Shown here piece after piece: positions 35,490-42,553 of a stretch of DNA of 64,000 bases. The notes under the pieces are model-generated. The model saw only the letters and a list, made by a program, of their open reading frames with translations. It did no database searches and was not told the origin of the DNA. The DNA is from Bacillus sp. FJAT-49711. GTDB taxonomy: Bacteria; Bacillota; Bacilli; Bacillales; Bacillaceae_C. The stretch is from positions 1,328,840-1,392,839 of the forward strand of contig NZ_JAGYPL010000001.1 in NCBI RefSeq assembly GCF_018343715.1, given 5' to 3'. Each line of letters starts with the position of its first letter. Position 1 is the first letter of the stretch. A program made the position numbers and the translations under genes.

Positions 35490-36209
35490 ATGTCATTCCC
35501 ACAAGGAACTATTCATGACATTGATTTTAAGAGCAATGTACTTGATGAAACTTTATCTTTATTAGTGTATTTGCCTGCAAACTTTTCACCGCTATACAAA
35601 TATTCTTTACTAATCGTCCAAGATGGAAAAGATTACTTCCAAATGGGTCGTTTAGCCCGTTTTGCTGATGAACTAATTGCAGAAAATAAAATGGAAAATA
35701 TTATTATTGTTGGGGTACATTATAAAAGTGTCACGGATAGAAGAAATAAATACCATCCATCCGGCGAACAAAATCAAGCATATATCCGATTTTTAGCTCA
35801 CGAGCTTGTACCTTGGGCCGACAAGGAGTATCCAACGACGGGAATGGGTAAAGGTAGAACACTTATGGGAGACAGCCTGGCGGGGACTGTTTCGTTAATG
35901 GCAGCTTTAAAATATCCAAATATATTTGGGAATGTTATTTTACACTCACCATTTGTAAATGATACTGTACTCAAAACTGTTGAAAATCATCAAACCTACT
36001 CACATCTTGACATTTACCATGTTATTGGAAAAGAGGAAACTGTTGTCAAAATATCGAATAATCGTGATTTCTTAACACCAAATAGGGAGCTTCATGAGCT
36101 TTTTAAAGAAAAAGGATATAATACATTTTATGATGAATTTGATGGAGGTCATTCTTGGAAATATTGGCAGCCAGATGTTAAAAGAGCTTTGTTGAGAATG
36201 TTTACTTAA
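35490..36209 (+). CDS. yjcH: Alpha/beta-hydrolase esterase, enterochelin esterase-like (YjcH)
   Basis: 239 residues of the esterase-D / enterochelin-esterase superfamily. The nucleophile elbow reads MGDSLAG near residue 127 (GxSxxG-like GDSLAG), the acid is probably in the IGKEE region, and the catalytic His is in DGGHSW near 223. The substrate is unknown. GGGAGG precedes the ATG. The gene is first in a collinear trio with a YjcG-like and a YjcF-like gene, the same order as in B. subtilis, which supports the orthology. Confidence 0.82.
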   Translation: MSFPQGTIHDIDFKSNVLDETLSLLVYLPANFSPLYKYSLLIVQDGKDYFQMGRLARFADELIAENKMENIIIVGVHYKSVTDRRNKYHPSGEQNQAYIRFLAHELVPWADKEYPTTGMGKGRTLMGDSLAGTVSLMAALKYPNIFGNVILHSPFVNDTVLKTVENHQTYSHLDIYHVIGKEETVVKISNNRDFLTPNRELHELFKEKGYNTFYDEFDGGHSWKYWQPDVKRALLRMFT

Positions 36210-36333
36210 ATCTTTTTGTCACAAAATAAACTACTTGCATCCTATATAAAGTTTTTTAAATATTTGATATAGTGATATTGAATGTTATAATTGCCAAAAC
36301 ATAACATTAGTATGAAAAAAGGAGGCAAAGAAA

Positions 36334-36849
36334 ATGAAATACGGCATCGTTATTTTCCCATCCAAAAAATTACAGGATTTGGCAAACTCTTATCGAAAGC
36401 GGTATGATCCTCACTATGCCTTAATTCCACCGCATTTAACGTTAAAAGCTGCTTTTAATACTGATTTGGATGCCGAAAAATTGACTGATAAGCTTGAGGA
36501 AATCGCTAAAAAGTATGAGCCTTTTAATTTAAAAATCCATAAAGTAAGTTCATTCCAACCTATCACGAATACCATCTATTTTAAAGCTGAGAACCATGGC
36601 GAGCTACAAGGGCTGAATGAAGATTGCTATGAGCACCTCCCTGGAGGAAAACCTGAACATCCTTTTGTTCCCCACGTAACGATTGCTCAAAAATTATCGA
36701 ATGATGAGCATTCTGATGTATATGGTTCCTTACGTATGCTTGGAATTAATCATGAAGAAATCATTGACCGCTTCCATTTAGTTTATCAATTAGAAAATGA
36801 CTCTTGGACAGTGTATGAAACATTTCGATTAGGAAGGGATCCACAGTAA
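36334..36849 (+). CDS. yjcG: 2H phosphoesterase / RNA 2',3'-cyclic phosphodiesterase-like protein (YjcG)
   Basis: 171 residues of the 2H (LigT-like) superfamily. The two catalytic His-x-Thr motifs are PPHLTLK near residue 35 and PHVTIAQ near residue 116, the spacing expected for the fold. Family members hydrolyse 2',3'-cyclic phosphates or related bonds in RNA; the true substrate of YjcG is not established. AAAGGAGG gives a strong ribosome site. It stands 124 bp after yjcH and two bases before yjcF, so yjcG and yjcF are co-translated. Confidence 0.9.
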   Translation: MKYGIVIFPSKKLQDLANSYRKRYDPHYALIPPHLTLKAAFNTDLDAEKLTDKLEEIAKKYEPFNLKIHKVSSFQPITNTIYFKAENHGELQGLNEDCYEHLPGGKPEHPFVPHVTIAQKLSNDEHSDVYGSLRMLGINHEEIIDRFHLVYQLENDSWTVYETFRLGRDPQ

Positions 36850-36851
36850 AT

Positions 36852-37277
36852 ATGATAGTAGTCAAAGCCCATTCGGAAGCTCAGCTTCAAGATGCTTTTA
36901 ACATAAGAAAGACCGTATTTGTTGAAGAACAGAAAGTACCTTTAGAACTTGAAATAGATGAATTTGAAAATAGTTCAGACCACTTTGTCCTATATTCTAA
37001 AGACATTCCAATCGGTGCCGGTAGATTTAGGGTGCTGAACGGAAAAGGAAAAATAGAGCGTATTTGTGTATTGTCAGACGAACGTGGTACTGGCGCAGGT
37101 AATAAAATCATGACTGAGATTGAACATTACGCAAAAAAGAGTGGTATTAAAATTCTTAAACTTAATGCACAAACATACGCTATTCCATTTTATGAGAAAT
37201 TAGGATATCGTGTCGTGTCAGAAGAGTTTCTAGATGCAGGAATTCCACATAAAACGATGGAAAAAAATATTACTTAA
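36852..37277 (+). CDS. yjcF: GNAT-family acetyltransferase (YjcF)
   Basis: 141 residues with a single GNAT fold. The N-terminal IRKTVFVEEQKVPLELEID segment and the acetyl-CoA loop RICVLSDERGTGAGNKIM near residue 78 are typical, followed by LNAQTYAIPFYEKLGYRV. The substrate amine is unknown. The start lies two bases after the yjcG stop, and its Shine-Dalgarno (AGGAAGGG) is inside yjcG. A dispersed intergenic repeat begins 20 bp after the stop. Confidence 0.9.
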   Translation: MIVVKAHSEAQLQDAFNIRKTVFVEEQKVPLELEIDEFENSSDHFVLYSKDIPIGAGRFRVLNGKGKIERICVLSDERGTGAGNKIMTEIEHYAKKSGIKILKLNAQTYAIPFYEKLGYRVVSEEFLDAGIPHKTMEKNIT

Positions 37278-37296
37278 GAACAAGCCTTGGTCCATT

Positions 37297-37455
37297 AAAA
37301 GCGTAGGCGCCTTACACAATTCACGTACAAATTTCACTACTTAGGACTTGCGATATCGGGAATATGATGAGCCTGTCAAGGCGATTCTGACCTCCTGATC
37401 GTAGGAACAAGGACAAGAAATTTGCTAGTTGATTGTCGCTGAAGCTAGTCCCTAA
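37297..37455 (+). repeat. Dispersed intergenic repeat, well-preserved copy
   Basis: It starts AAAAGCGTAGGCGCCTT, carries the core hairpin GATGAGCC-TGTCAA-GGCGATTC and the block AACAAGGACAAGAAATTTGCTAG, and ends GCTGAAGCTAGTCC. It occupies the gap between yjcF and the convergent MBL-fold gene. Confidence 0.75.
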
Positions 37456-37472
37456 TATATATGACCGAGGCT

Positions 37473-38372
37473 TTAATTTTGTTCAAAGTTTAAAAAGAGT
37501 TTCTGGTCTTTGATTGAAACAGACACGAAACCGTCTTCAATTAAAGATGAAATGTAAGCAGTGTAAGATGTTCTATACAATAGCCACGACCCAATATTGG
37601 CAGGGGTTAATTCATATTGAAGGAATAACTGTGTTTGTAGGTCATCCATTGAAATACCATTCTTTGCATTTTTTAAACTCGTCAATAAAAACGATTTAAT
37701 ATCTTCATGACACTTAATATTTTCTACGATTGTTTTTTGAAACTCTACCTCAAAATCGCCATGCCCTGGAATAGCACCGTGGCATGAAATGAAACTAATT
37801 TTTTCTAACGTATTTATCGTCGCTTTCGCATCAACAATAAACGGAACTTTATGCTTATCCAATACTTTTCTCCCGAAATATGAATCCCCAGCATACAACA
37901 CACCATCAAATATTATTCCAATTTGTCCATAACTATGCCCTGGAAATGGAAGCACTTCAAATAAGAATGGACCCATTGTTTGAATTCCTTCATTTAAAAT
38001 GTTATTTATATGGGCTTCTTCTCCTTCTAAAAACTTATTTCTCAACTCCCCAATTGGCATAGCCCCATTCCACAAATAAATCGGCTCAAGGATTGGGTTT
38101 TGAACAAATGCAGATTCTATCTTGGAAGCGAAAAGCTTCACCCCCCACTCCCTTTGTAAATAAGCGGCACCTCCGTAATGATCTACATGCCCATGAGTAA
38201 TGATGCAAAAGTTTATAGGCAGATCATGTTGCTTTAGTATTTTTATAATTTTTTTGGCAGCCCCTTTATCCAACCCGCTGTCGATTAGTAAGCCCTTTCC
38301 ATCTATTGTTGCGTAGCCTATGTTTACATGACCTTTTATATAAAAACAAGTATCAGATATTTTTGTCAACAT
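37473..38372 (-). CDS. Metallo-beta-lactamase-fold hydrolase
   Basis: 299 residues from MLTKISDTCF at 38372. The zinc-binding THGHVDHYGG motif (HxHxDH) is near residue 56. Further ligands are His in PFPGHSYGQIG near 157 and Asp in YAGDSYFG near 173, then ISCHGAIPGHGDFE near 210. About 70 residues after the hydrolase core look helical and may be a winged-helix-like tail, as in glyoxalase II-like or LACTB2-like proteins. The substrate is unknown. The Shine-Dalgarno GAAAGGA is somewhat distant (11 bases). An upstream in-frame start at 38408 would overlap the 71-residue gene. Confidence 0.85.
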   Translation of the reverse strand: MLTKISDTCFYIKGHVNIGYATIDGKGLLIDSGLDKGAAKKIIKILKQHDLPINFCIITHGHVDHYGGAAYLQREWGVKLFASKIESAFVQNPILEPIYLWNGAMPIGELRNKFLEGEEAHINNILNEGIQTMGPFLFEVLPFPGHSYGQIGIIFDGVLYAGDSYFGRKVLDKHKVPFIVDAKATINTLEKISFISCHGAIPGHGDFEVEFQKTIVENIKCHEDIKSFLLTSLKNAKNGISMDDLQTQLFLQYELTPANIGSWLLYRTSYTAYISSLIEDGFVSVSIKDQKLFLNFEQN

Positions 38373-38400
38373 AAAAAAGACATTCCTTTCAAATATGCTT

Positions 38401-38616
38401 TTATACATATTCGCTGAAATGCCTTCCTTTTCCTGTTATTTTTTCCATTACCAATTCGTTTTTTTCACTACCGACTTTATGGTATTGGTTGTTTGTGTAC
38501 AAGTTTACTTTTGGAACCGTAGTTATTGGATAAGGATCTAATTTACTTTCTTTTGCCCTTACACGATCATGATATTGTATGTATTGATATTGTGTTATCG
38601 GTGCAATATATCCCAT
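38401..38616 (-). CDS. Small hypothetical protein near spoVIF
   Basis: 71 residues, polar, Tyr-rich at the N-terminus (MGYIAPITQYQYIQYHDRV) and basic at the C-terminus (ITGKGRHFSEYV). No membrane helix, no Cys. I cannot name a family. The ribosome site AAAGGGGTGA is strong and supports translation. It is immediately upstream of the MBL-fold gene on the same strand and downstream of spoVIF, whose terminator precedes it. The location among sporulation genes suggests, but does not prove, a sporulation role. Confidence 0.65.
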   Translation of the reverse strand: MGYIAPITQYQYIQYHDRVRAKESKLDPYPITTVPKVNLYTNNQYHKVGSEKNELVMEKITGKGRHFSEYV

Positions 38617-38682
38617 TTTTACTTCACCCCTTTCTCATCTTATTCCCTATTTTATTTATTATAAACATTTATAATATTAAAA

Positions 38683-38712
38683 ATAACTACCCCATTTGAA
38701 GGGGCAGCTAAA
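38683..38712 (-). terminator. Terminator of spoVIF
   Basis: Minus-strand AGCTGCCCC / GGGGTAGTT hairpin (G-T pairs) followed by ATTTTTAAT, just after the stop codon. Confidence 0.7.
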
Positions 38713-38717
38713 TGATT

Positions 38718-38969
38718 TTATTTATTGATCATTTTACTAATTGAACCTAAATCAAGCTTATTTCCATCTTGGATGATGGTTTGCACCATTTTATCTTCAA
38801 GTTCTTTCGGGACAGGCTTATTTGCCAATTGGGATACTCTTTTAATTATTCCTCTTACTGTTTTTTCATCCTTGAAATTAGCATTTTGCAATGAATTGGC
38901 TAATTCAAAAATATCATTCATGTTAACTCCTGTTTTCTTTTCAATGTTTTTAAAAAATTGATTTTCCAT
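38718..38969 (-). CDS. spoVIF: Stage VI sporulation protein F
   Basis: 83 residues from MENQFFKNIEKKTGVNM at 38969, matching SpoVIF (YjcC), a mother-cell protein needed in B. subtilis for GerE-dependent coat gene expression and spore coat assembly. Features seen: MNDIFELANSLQ near residue 17, RGIIKRVSQLANKPVP near 40 and a C-terminal GSISKMI. The frame is open eight codons further upstream, but the conserved N-terminus starts here, after GGGAGGGAG. A textbook sigma-K promoter precedes it (AC, 17 bp, CATATCATA). It has its own terminator. Confidence 0.88.
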   Translation of the reverse strand: MENQFFKNIEKKTGVNMNDIFELANSLQNANFKDEKTVRGIIKRVSQLANKPVPKELEDKMVQTIIQDGNKLDLGSISKMINK

Positions 38970-38998
38970 TACTAGCCGCTCCCTCCCTTTCATCTTTA

Positions 38999-39026
38999 TA
39001 TGATATGAAGGTACATATCAATTAGT
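38999..39026 (-). promoter_or_regulatory. Sigma-K promoter of spoVIF
   Basis: On the minus strand -35 AC is followed after exactly 17 bp by CATATCATA, a perfect CATA-N3-TA. The same architecture occurs before the peptide genes at 39092 and 41892. Confidence 0.75.
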
Positions 39027-39037
39027 GAAATAGATAG

Positions 39038-39083
39038 AAAAAAAAGATGGAATACTCATATTGATGTATTCCATCTTTTTACG
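39038..39083 (-). terminator. Terminator of the YjcZ-type gene
   Basis: AAAAAGATGGAATAC / GTATTCCATCTTTTT, perfect 15-bp arms followed by T residues on the minus strand. Confidence 0.88.
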
Positions 39084-39091
39084 TTTTTACA

Positions 39092-39235
39092 TTAGCAAAA
39101 GCTGGCCCCAACTATGATCAGCAAGATGAATAGTACAACAATCAATACAAATGCACTTCCACCACCGAAGCCGCCGGCATAGCCACCATAACCACAGCCA
39201 CCACCACAGCCACCGAAACCGCCATATCCAAACAT
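39092..39235 (-). CDS. YjcZ-family sporulation peptide
   Basis: 47 residues. The first 27 are almost only Gly, Tyr, Phe and Cys (MFGYGGFGGCGGGCGYGGYAGG), then a single hydrophobic helix (AFVLIVVLFILLIIVGASF) ends in Cys. This is the YjcZ-type small sporulation peptide common in Bacillus; it probably sits in the outer forespore or coat layers, but its job is unknown. GAGGTGA precedes the ATG. A sigma-K-like promoter (AC, 17 bp, CATAAATTA) lies 33 bp before the start. A strong hairpin terminator follows. The gene is often missed because of its size. Confidence 0.9.
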   Translation of the reverse strand: MFGYGGFGGCGGGCGYGGYAGGFGGGSAFVLIVVLFILLIIVGASFC

Positions 39236-39267
39236 ACACTTTCACCTCACTTTTGTTGTATCCATAA

Positions 39268-39295
39268 TAATTTATGTGGCAAAAGTGTAATCTGT
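39268..39295 (-). promoter_or_regulatory. Sigma-K-type promoter of the YjcZ-family gene
   Basis: Minus-strand AC at 39294-39295, 17-bp spacer, CATAAATTA at 39268-39276, which matches CATA-N3-TA fully. Confidence 0.7.
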
Positions 39296-39332
39296 ATGGG
39301 CATATACATGAAAATTAAAACTTTAACTCTGA

Positions 39333-39689
39333 TTAGCCTTTTGGTTTAAATACAAGAGCTCCGATAAAACCGAAAATAATAGCGGCTGATATTCCTGAAG
39401 AAGTTACTTCAAACATACCTGTCATTACACCAATGATTCCGTGTTTTTCAGCTTCTAACATAGCTCCGTTCACTAATGAATTTCCAAAGCTTGTAATCGG
39501 AATTGTTGCACCCGCCCCTGCAAAGTCAATTAGTGGCTCATAAAGCCCAAATCCGGCCAAAACAGCACCCATACAAACTAAAATGCTTAACGTGTGCGCC
39601 GGTGTTAATTTTGCGGCATCAAACATTAATTGTCCAACTACACAAATTAAGCCACCAATAATAAATGCCCACAAAAACATGGCAAGCAT
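39333..39689 (-). CDS. spoVAE: Stage V sporulation protein AE (SpoVAEb)
   Basis: 118 residues with three or four membrane helices. It is part of the SpoVA channel that moves Ca-dipicolinate into the forespore and out at germination. The GFGLYEPLIDFAGAGATIPITSFGNSLVNGA stretch near residue 47 is shared with SpoVAC and typical of the family. GTG three codons upstream overlaps the Shine-Dalgarno GGGTGAAG, so ATG at 39689 is chosen. It closes the operon yhcN-like, spoVAC, spoVAD, spoVAEb; only 27 bp separate it from spoVAD. Confidence 0.92.
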   Translation of the reverse strand: MLAMFLWAFIIGGLICVVGQLMFDAAKLTPAHTLSILVCMGAVLAGFGLYEPLIDFAGAGATIPITSFGNSLVNGAMLEAEKHGIIGVMTGMFEVTSSGISAAIIFGFIGALVFKPKG

Positions 39690-39716
39690 ACACTTCACCC
39701 TTCCTATATAAGATGC

Positions 39717-40733
39717 CTAACTATATTCAATTGCTACTGCATGAGCAATACATGGTATGGTTTCTTTTTGTTGAAAAGATAATGGAGATAATAATGCTCC
39801 TGTTGCTACGACTAAAATTCGTTTGTACACCCCTTTGGCCATTTGATTTAGTAAATGGCCATACATGACTGTAGCAGAACACCCGGGGCCGCTCGCACCA
39901 GCAAATACTTGCTGTTCCGGGGTATAAAGCAGAAGACCACAATCTTGGAATAAACGTTCATCGATTGATAATCCCTTTTCATTAAATAGCTCTAATGCTG
40001 TATTTCTTCCTATTTCCGCGAGATCGCCTGTAATGATTAAATCATAATAAGATGGATCAATTTTCAAATCAAAAAAATGACGCTGGATTGTATCTACGGC
40101 TGCTGGTGCCATTGCGCCACCCATATTAAATGGATCCGAAAGTCCTAGGTCGACCACCTTTCCAATAGTGGCAGCGACGACTCTTGGATGGGGATGTTGT
40201 AGATTTTCGTTCGCACTCACTAATGCAACACCTGCACCAGTAGCTGTCCATTGTGCAGTTGGTGGTTTTTGCCCTCCATACTCAGTCGGATAGCGAAATT
40301 GCTTTTCCGCTGAAGCATTATGACTTGCGGCTCCAGTTAGAATGCGCTTTGCTCCTCCATTATTTATGATCATTGCGGCCAAAGCGAGTCCCTGCGTTGA
40401 TACGGCACATGCACTGAATAGCCCTAAATGAGGAATTTGATTTGTTCTTGCTGCAAAACTTGTAGGAGTAATTTGATTGATTAAATCCCCCGCGAGAAAA
40501 AATTGAACCGCATCTTCTTTTAATCCTTTTTTCCTTAATGCAATTTGTACGGCATCCTCCAATAGAACCCGTTGGGCTTTTTCATATGAATCCTGGCCCA
40601 TCCATAGGTCATCATGAAATTTATCGAAATCAATCGCTACTCTACATTCTTTTTCAAAAGGACCACCAACAACTCCCGTAGAAAGAATGACGGGTTGATT
40701 TTGAAAAACCCATGATTGTGAGCCCTGAAGCAT
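39717..40733 (-). CDS. spoVAD: Stage V sporulation protein AD
   Basis: 338 residues with a thiolase/ketosynthase-like fold. SpoVAD binds dipicolinic acid and is essential for its uptake into the forespore. Family landmarks: the GSQSWVFQNQPVIL start, FSACAVSTQGLALAA near residue 107 with the Cys of the thiolase-like site, TAQWTATGAGVALVS, and GPGCSATVMYGHLL near 290. MLQGSQSW at 40733 is chosen: its ATG overlaps the spoVAC stop by one base (TAATG), implying coupling. It is a soluble, membrane-associated partner of SpoVAC and SpoVAEb. Confidence 0.95.
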   Translation of the reverse strand: MLQGSQSWVFQNQPVILSTGVVGGPFEKECRVAIDFDKFHDDLWMGQDSYEKAQRVLLEDAVQIALRKKGLKEDAVQFFLAGDLINQITPTSFAARTNQIPHLGLFSACAVSTQGLALAAMIINNGGAKRILTGAASHNASAEKQFRYPTEYGGQKPPTAQWTATGAGVALVSANENLQHPHPRVVAATIGKVVDLGLSDPFNMGGAMAPAAVDTIQRHFFDLKIDPSYYDLIITGDLAEIGRNTALELFNEKGLSIDERLFQDCGLLLYTPEQQVFAGASGPGCSATVMYGHLLNQMAKGVYKRILVVATGALLSPLSFQQKETIPCIAHAVAIEYS

Positions 40734-41209
40734 TAGAATCCCCCCCACTGCATGAAGAAGGTCTTAATAAGAGCAACTACAAAAGCTGAAAAAACACCAA
40801 ACACAATGACCGAGCCTGCTAACTTAAAAATATTTCCTCCCACTCCTAATACTAAGCCCTCTGTTCGGTGCTCTATAGCGGAGGAAATGACTGCATTGCC
40901 AAATCCTGTCACAGGAACGGCACTTCCAGCTCCTGCAAATTGACCGAGTCGATCATAGAGCCCGAACCCCGTTAGGATCATCGCAATAAAAACCATCGTG
41001 GCAACGGTAGGATTTCCTGCTGTTTTTTCTGTAAAATCAAAGTAATAAATATAAAAATAAGTAATCGCCTGGCCAATTAAACAAATCGTGCCACCAACAA
41101 AAAATGCACGAATACAGTTTTTTAATATCGGTCTTTTAAGTTCATGCTTTTTTTGCATTTGATCATATTGAATTTGTTCAGGAGTTTTCGTTTTATTTTT
41201 TTGGGCCAT
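40733..41209 (-). CDS. spoVAC: Stage V sporulation protein AC
   Basis: 158 residues. A basic, lysine-rich N-terminus of about 30 residues precedes four membrane helices with the GFGLYDRLGQFAGAGSAVPVTGFGNAV signature near residue 81. In B. subtilis SpoVAC is a mechanosensitive channel that releases Ca-dipicolinate during germination. The stop overlaps the spoVAD start by one base. The gap to the upstream sporulation lipoprotein gene is one base, so the four genes form one tight operon. Confidence 0.94.
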   Translation of the reverse strand: MAQKNKTKTPEQIQYDQMQKKHELKRPILKNCIRAFFVGGTICLIGQAITYFYIYYFDFTEKTAGNPTVATMVFIAMILTGFGLYDRLGQFAGAGSAVPVTGFGNAVISSAIEHRTEGLVLGVGGNIFKLAGSVIVFGVFSAFVVALIKTFFMQWGGF

Positions 41210-41210
41210 A

Positions 41211-41684
41211 TTATGTCATTTCCTTCTTTAATTTTATGATTTTATATAATCGCTTTTTCGCTTCTTTATTAGAGAGATTGTGGTATTCTACATCTTCTTT
41301 TAAGCGAATGGCTTCAAGGAAAATTTTATAGTCACTCGAAACAACGAATGTATGTTTAGGAAATTTTTCTTTTAAAGCCTTATTTAAATCTTTTTCGATT
41401 TTTTTCATGCCAAATCGATGGAGATGCTTCACTTTATAAGAGACAAGGATATCCTTATTTCCTTCAATAATAGCGACATCATAAATTTTATCGATTTTTT
41501 TAATTTCTTCCCTTACTTGGAAAGCGATAGAATTTTCCTTTTCCTTATAATTGATTTCAATTGGGGCAGGCTGCGTTTTTTTCACCAACGATGTTTTACT
41601 TTTTTGTTCATGAGAGTTATTCGAACATCCGCTCGTGAAGCATATGGCACATACTATTGCGGTGACAATCATTTTTTTAACCAT
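41211..41684 (-). CDS. YhcN/YlaJ-family sporulation lipoprotein
   Basis: 157 residues. The signal peptide ends in a lipobox-like FTSGCSN (Cys near residue 20). The mature domain contains VREEIKKIDKIYDVAIIEGNKDILVSYKV, the conserved part of the YhcN/YlaJ family, whose members are spore membrane or cortex lipoproteins of unknown role. GGGAGG precedes the ATG. It opens the spoVAC-spoVAD-spoVAEb operon. YhcN-like genes lead spoVA clusters in many Bacillus species, including the heat-resistance spoVA2mob operon, so the cluster may be a second, non-canonical spoVA copy. Confidence 0.85.
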   Translation of the reverse strand: MVKKMIVTAIVCAICFTSGCSNNSHEQKSKTSLVKKTQPAPIEINYKEKENSIAFQVREEIKKIDKIYDVAIIEGNKDILVSYKVKHLHRFGMKKIEKDLNKALKEKFPKHTFVVSSDYKIFLEAIRLKEDVEYHNLSNKEAKKRLYKIIKLKKEMT

Positions 41685-41821
41685 GGATTCCTCCCAGTTG
41701 TTAGCATTAAGTGCATATTAGCTATACGATGCAAGTCTACAGGATATAATGAAAGCGCAGAAAATAAAGTTAGGTTATCAATATTTTTCACCACATTTGA
41801 TAAATTATGAATGCTAATCAT

Positions 41822-41873
41822 TAAAAAAGAAAAGGGATGACCTCATTTTGAAGGCCATCCCTTTTCTTTTTTA
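41822..41873. terminator. Strong bidirectional hairpin after the CGCG peptide gene
   Basis: AAAAAAGAAAAGGGATG / CATCCCTTTTCTTTTTT with CCTTC-type inner arms. Long, nearly perfect stem with T-runs on both strands. Confidence 0.85.
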
Positions 41874-41891
41874 ATTGTATTCCTGTCTTCT

Positions 41892-41999
41892 TTAATAACT
41901 TCGAGGTTTTTTTGTGGGTCTTCCACATCCACAACCGGATTTCTTTGGTTTGGTTGTTCCAATTGGTCTTGGCCTTCTCGGTGGTCTTTGCATCATCAT
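41892..41999 (-). CDS. 35-residue Arg/Pro-rich CGCG peptide, sporulation-expressed
   Basis: Reads MMMQRPPRRPRPIGTT, then KPKKSGCGCGRP, then TKKPRSY and stop. Eleven of 35 residues are Arg or Lys and seven are Pro. The two Cys form CGC, as in metal- or coat-crosslinking peptides. GTAGGAAGTG lies directly before ATG-ATG-ATG, so any of three starts is possible. An exact sigma-K-type promoter (AC, 17 bp, CATAAAATA) lies upstream and a strong terminator follows, giving a complete one-gene transcription unit. I do not know a named family; mother-cell expression and a coat role are inferred. Confidence 0.7.
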   Translation of the reverse strand: MMMQRPPRRPRPIGTTKPKKSGCGCGRPTKKPRSY

Positions 42000-42031
42000 C
42001 ACTTCCTACTTTTTTTGAATCTAACCTTATA

Positions 42032-42059
42032 TATTTTATGAAGTCTATAGATAATTTGT
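42032..42059 (-). promoter_or_regulatory. Sigma-K-type promoter of the CGCG peptide gene
   Basis: Minus-strand AC at 42058-42059, 17-bp spacer, CATAAAATA at 42032-42040. Confidence 0.65.
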
Positions 42060-42076
42060 TTTTATAAAAGGCCAAT

Positions 42077-42490
42077 TTAGTCTAATGTCAGCTTTTGAAT
42101 AATCGTTTCGATAAAAGCCGCCATTCCAGCTAAAGCAAAAATGAGAATAATGGGGTCCATAATAATTGGAAAATACATATACAAAATAAACGTTCCTAGT
42201 GCCACCCATATTCCTGTACACCAATAGCAACTTATCAACTTTCCGATCCAACCACGCAATCCGCCTTCACGAGCTAATAAATATGTTTCTTTTTGCCCTA
42301 AAATATTTGTTTCTTCATATTCCATTAAAAAAGGTGCTCTTATGAAAGCAGTGATTTGGTCAAATACAATCAGTCTTGTAATACGAAATATCGCAAGGCT
42401 CATCAACAAAAATTTTAACCAAGTAATATCCATTTCCATGGCTCCTAACCTGCCTATTTTCCCAAAATGGGGCGTTTGTCCGTAACTCAT
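42077..42490 (-). CDS. DUF1360-family membrane protein, probable sporulation protein
   Basis: 137 residues with three membrane helices. FRITRLIVFD near residue 36, GLRGWIGKLISCYWCTGIWVAL near 78 and FIETIIQKL at the end are the conserved DUF1360 segments. The CYWC pair could bind metal or form a disulphide. Function unknown; family members cluster with sporulation genes. The ATG at 42490 follows AGGTAGGAG closely. It is divergent from the cotY/cotZ-type gene with only 63 bp between them. The CGCG peptide gene is just downstream but has its own promoter. Confidence 0.8.
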   Translation of the reverse strand: MSYGQTPHFGKIGRLGAMEMDITWLKFLLMSLAIFRITRLIVFDQITAFIRAPFLMEYEETNILGQKETYLLAREGGLRGWIGKLISCYWCTGIWVALGTFILYMYFPIIMDPIILIFALAGMAAFIETIIQKLTLD

Positions 42491-42512
42491 TTGGCTCCTA
42501 CCTAATATGTTA
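42485..42512 (+). promoter_or_regulatory. Possible sigma-K promoter of the coat gene
   Basis: AC at 42485-42486, 17-bp spacer, AATATGTTA, one mismatch to CATA-N3-TA. It overlaps the start of the divergent DUF1360 gene. Confidence 0.45.
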
Positions 42513-42553
42513 GTAGTGTAAATGAATCAATTTAAAGAAGGAGGACATAATCC

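Noticed and set aside
41821-42075. 84-codon minus-strand ORF
   Set aside because: It overlaps, in another frame, the 35-codon gene that has the promoter, ribosome site and terminator; its own start lacks support.
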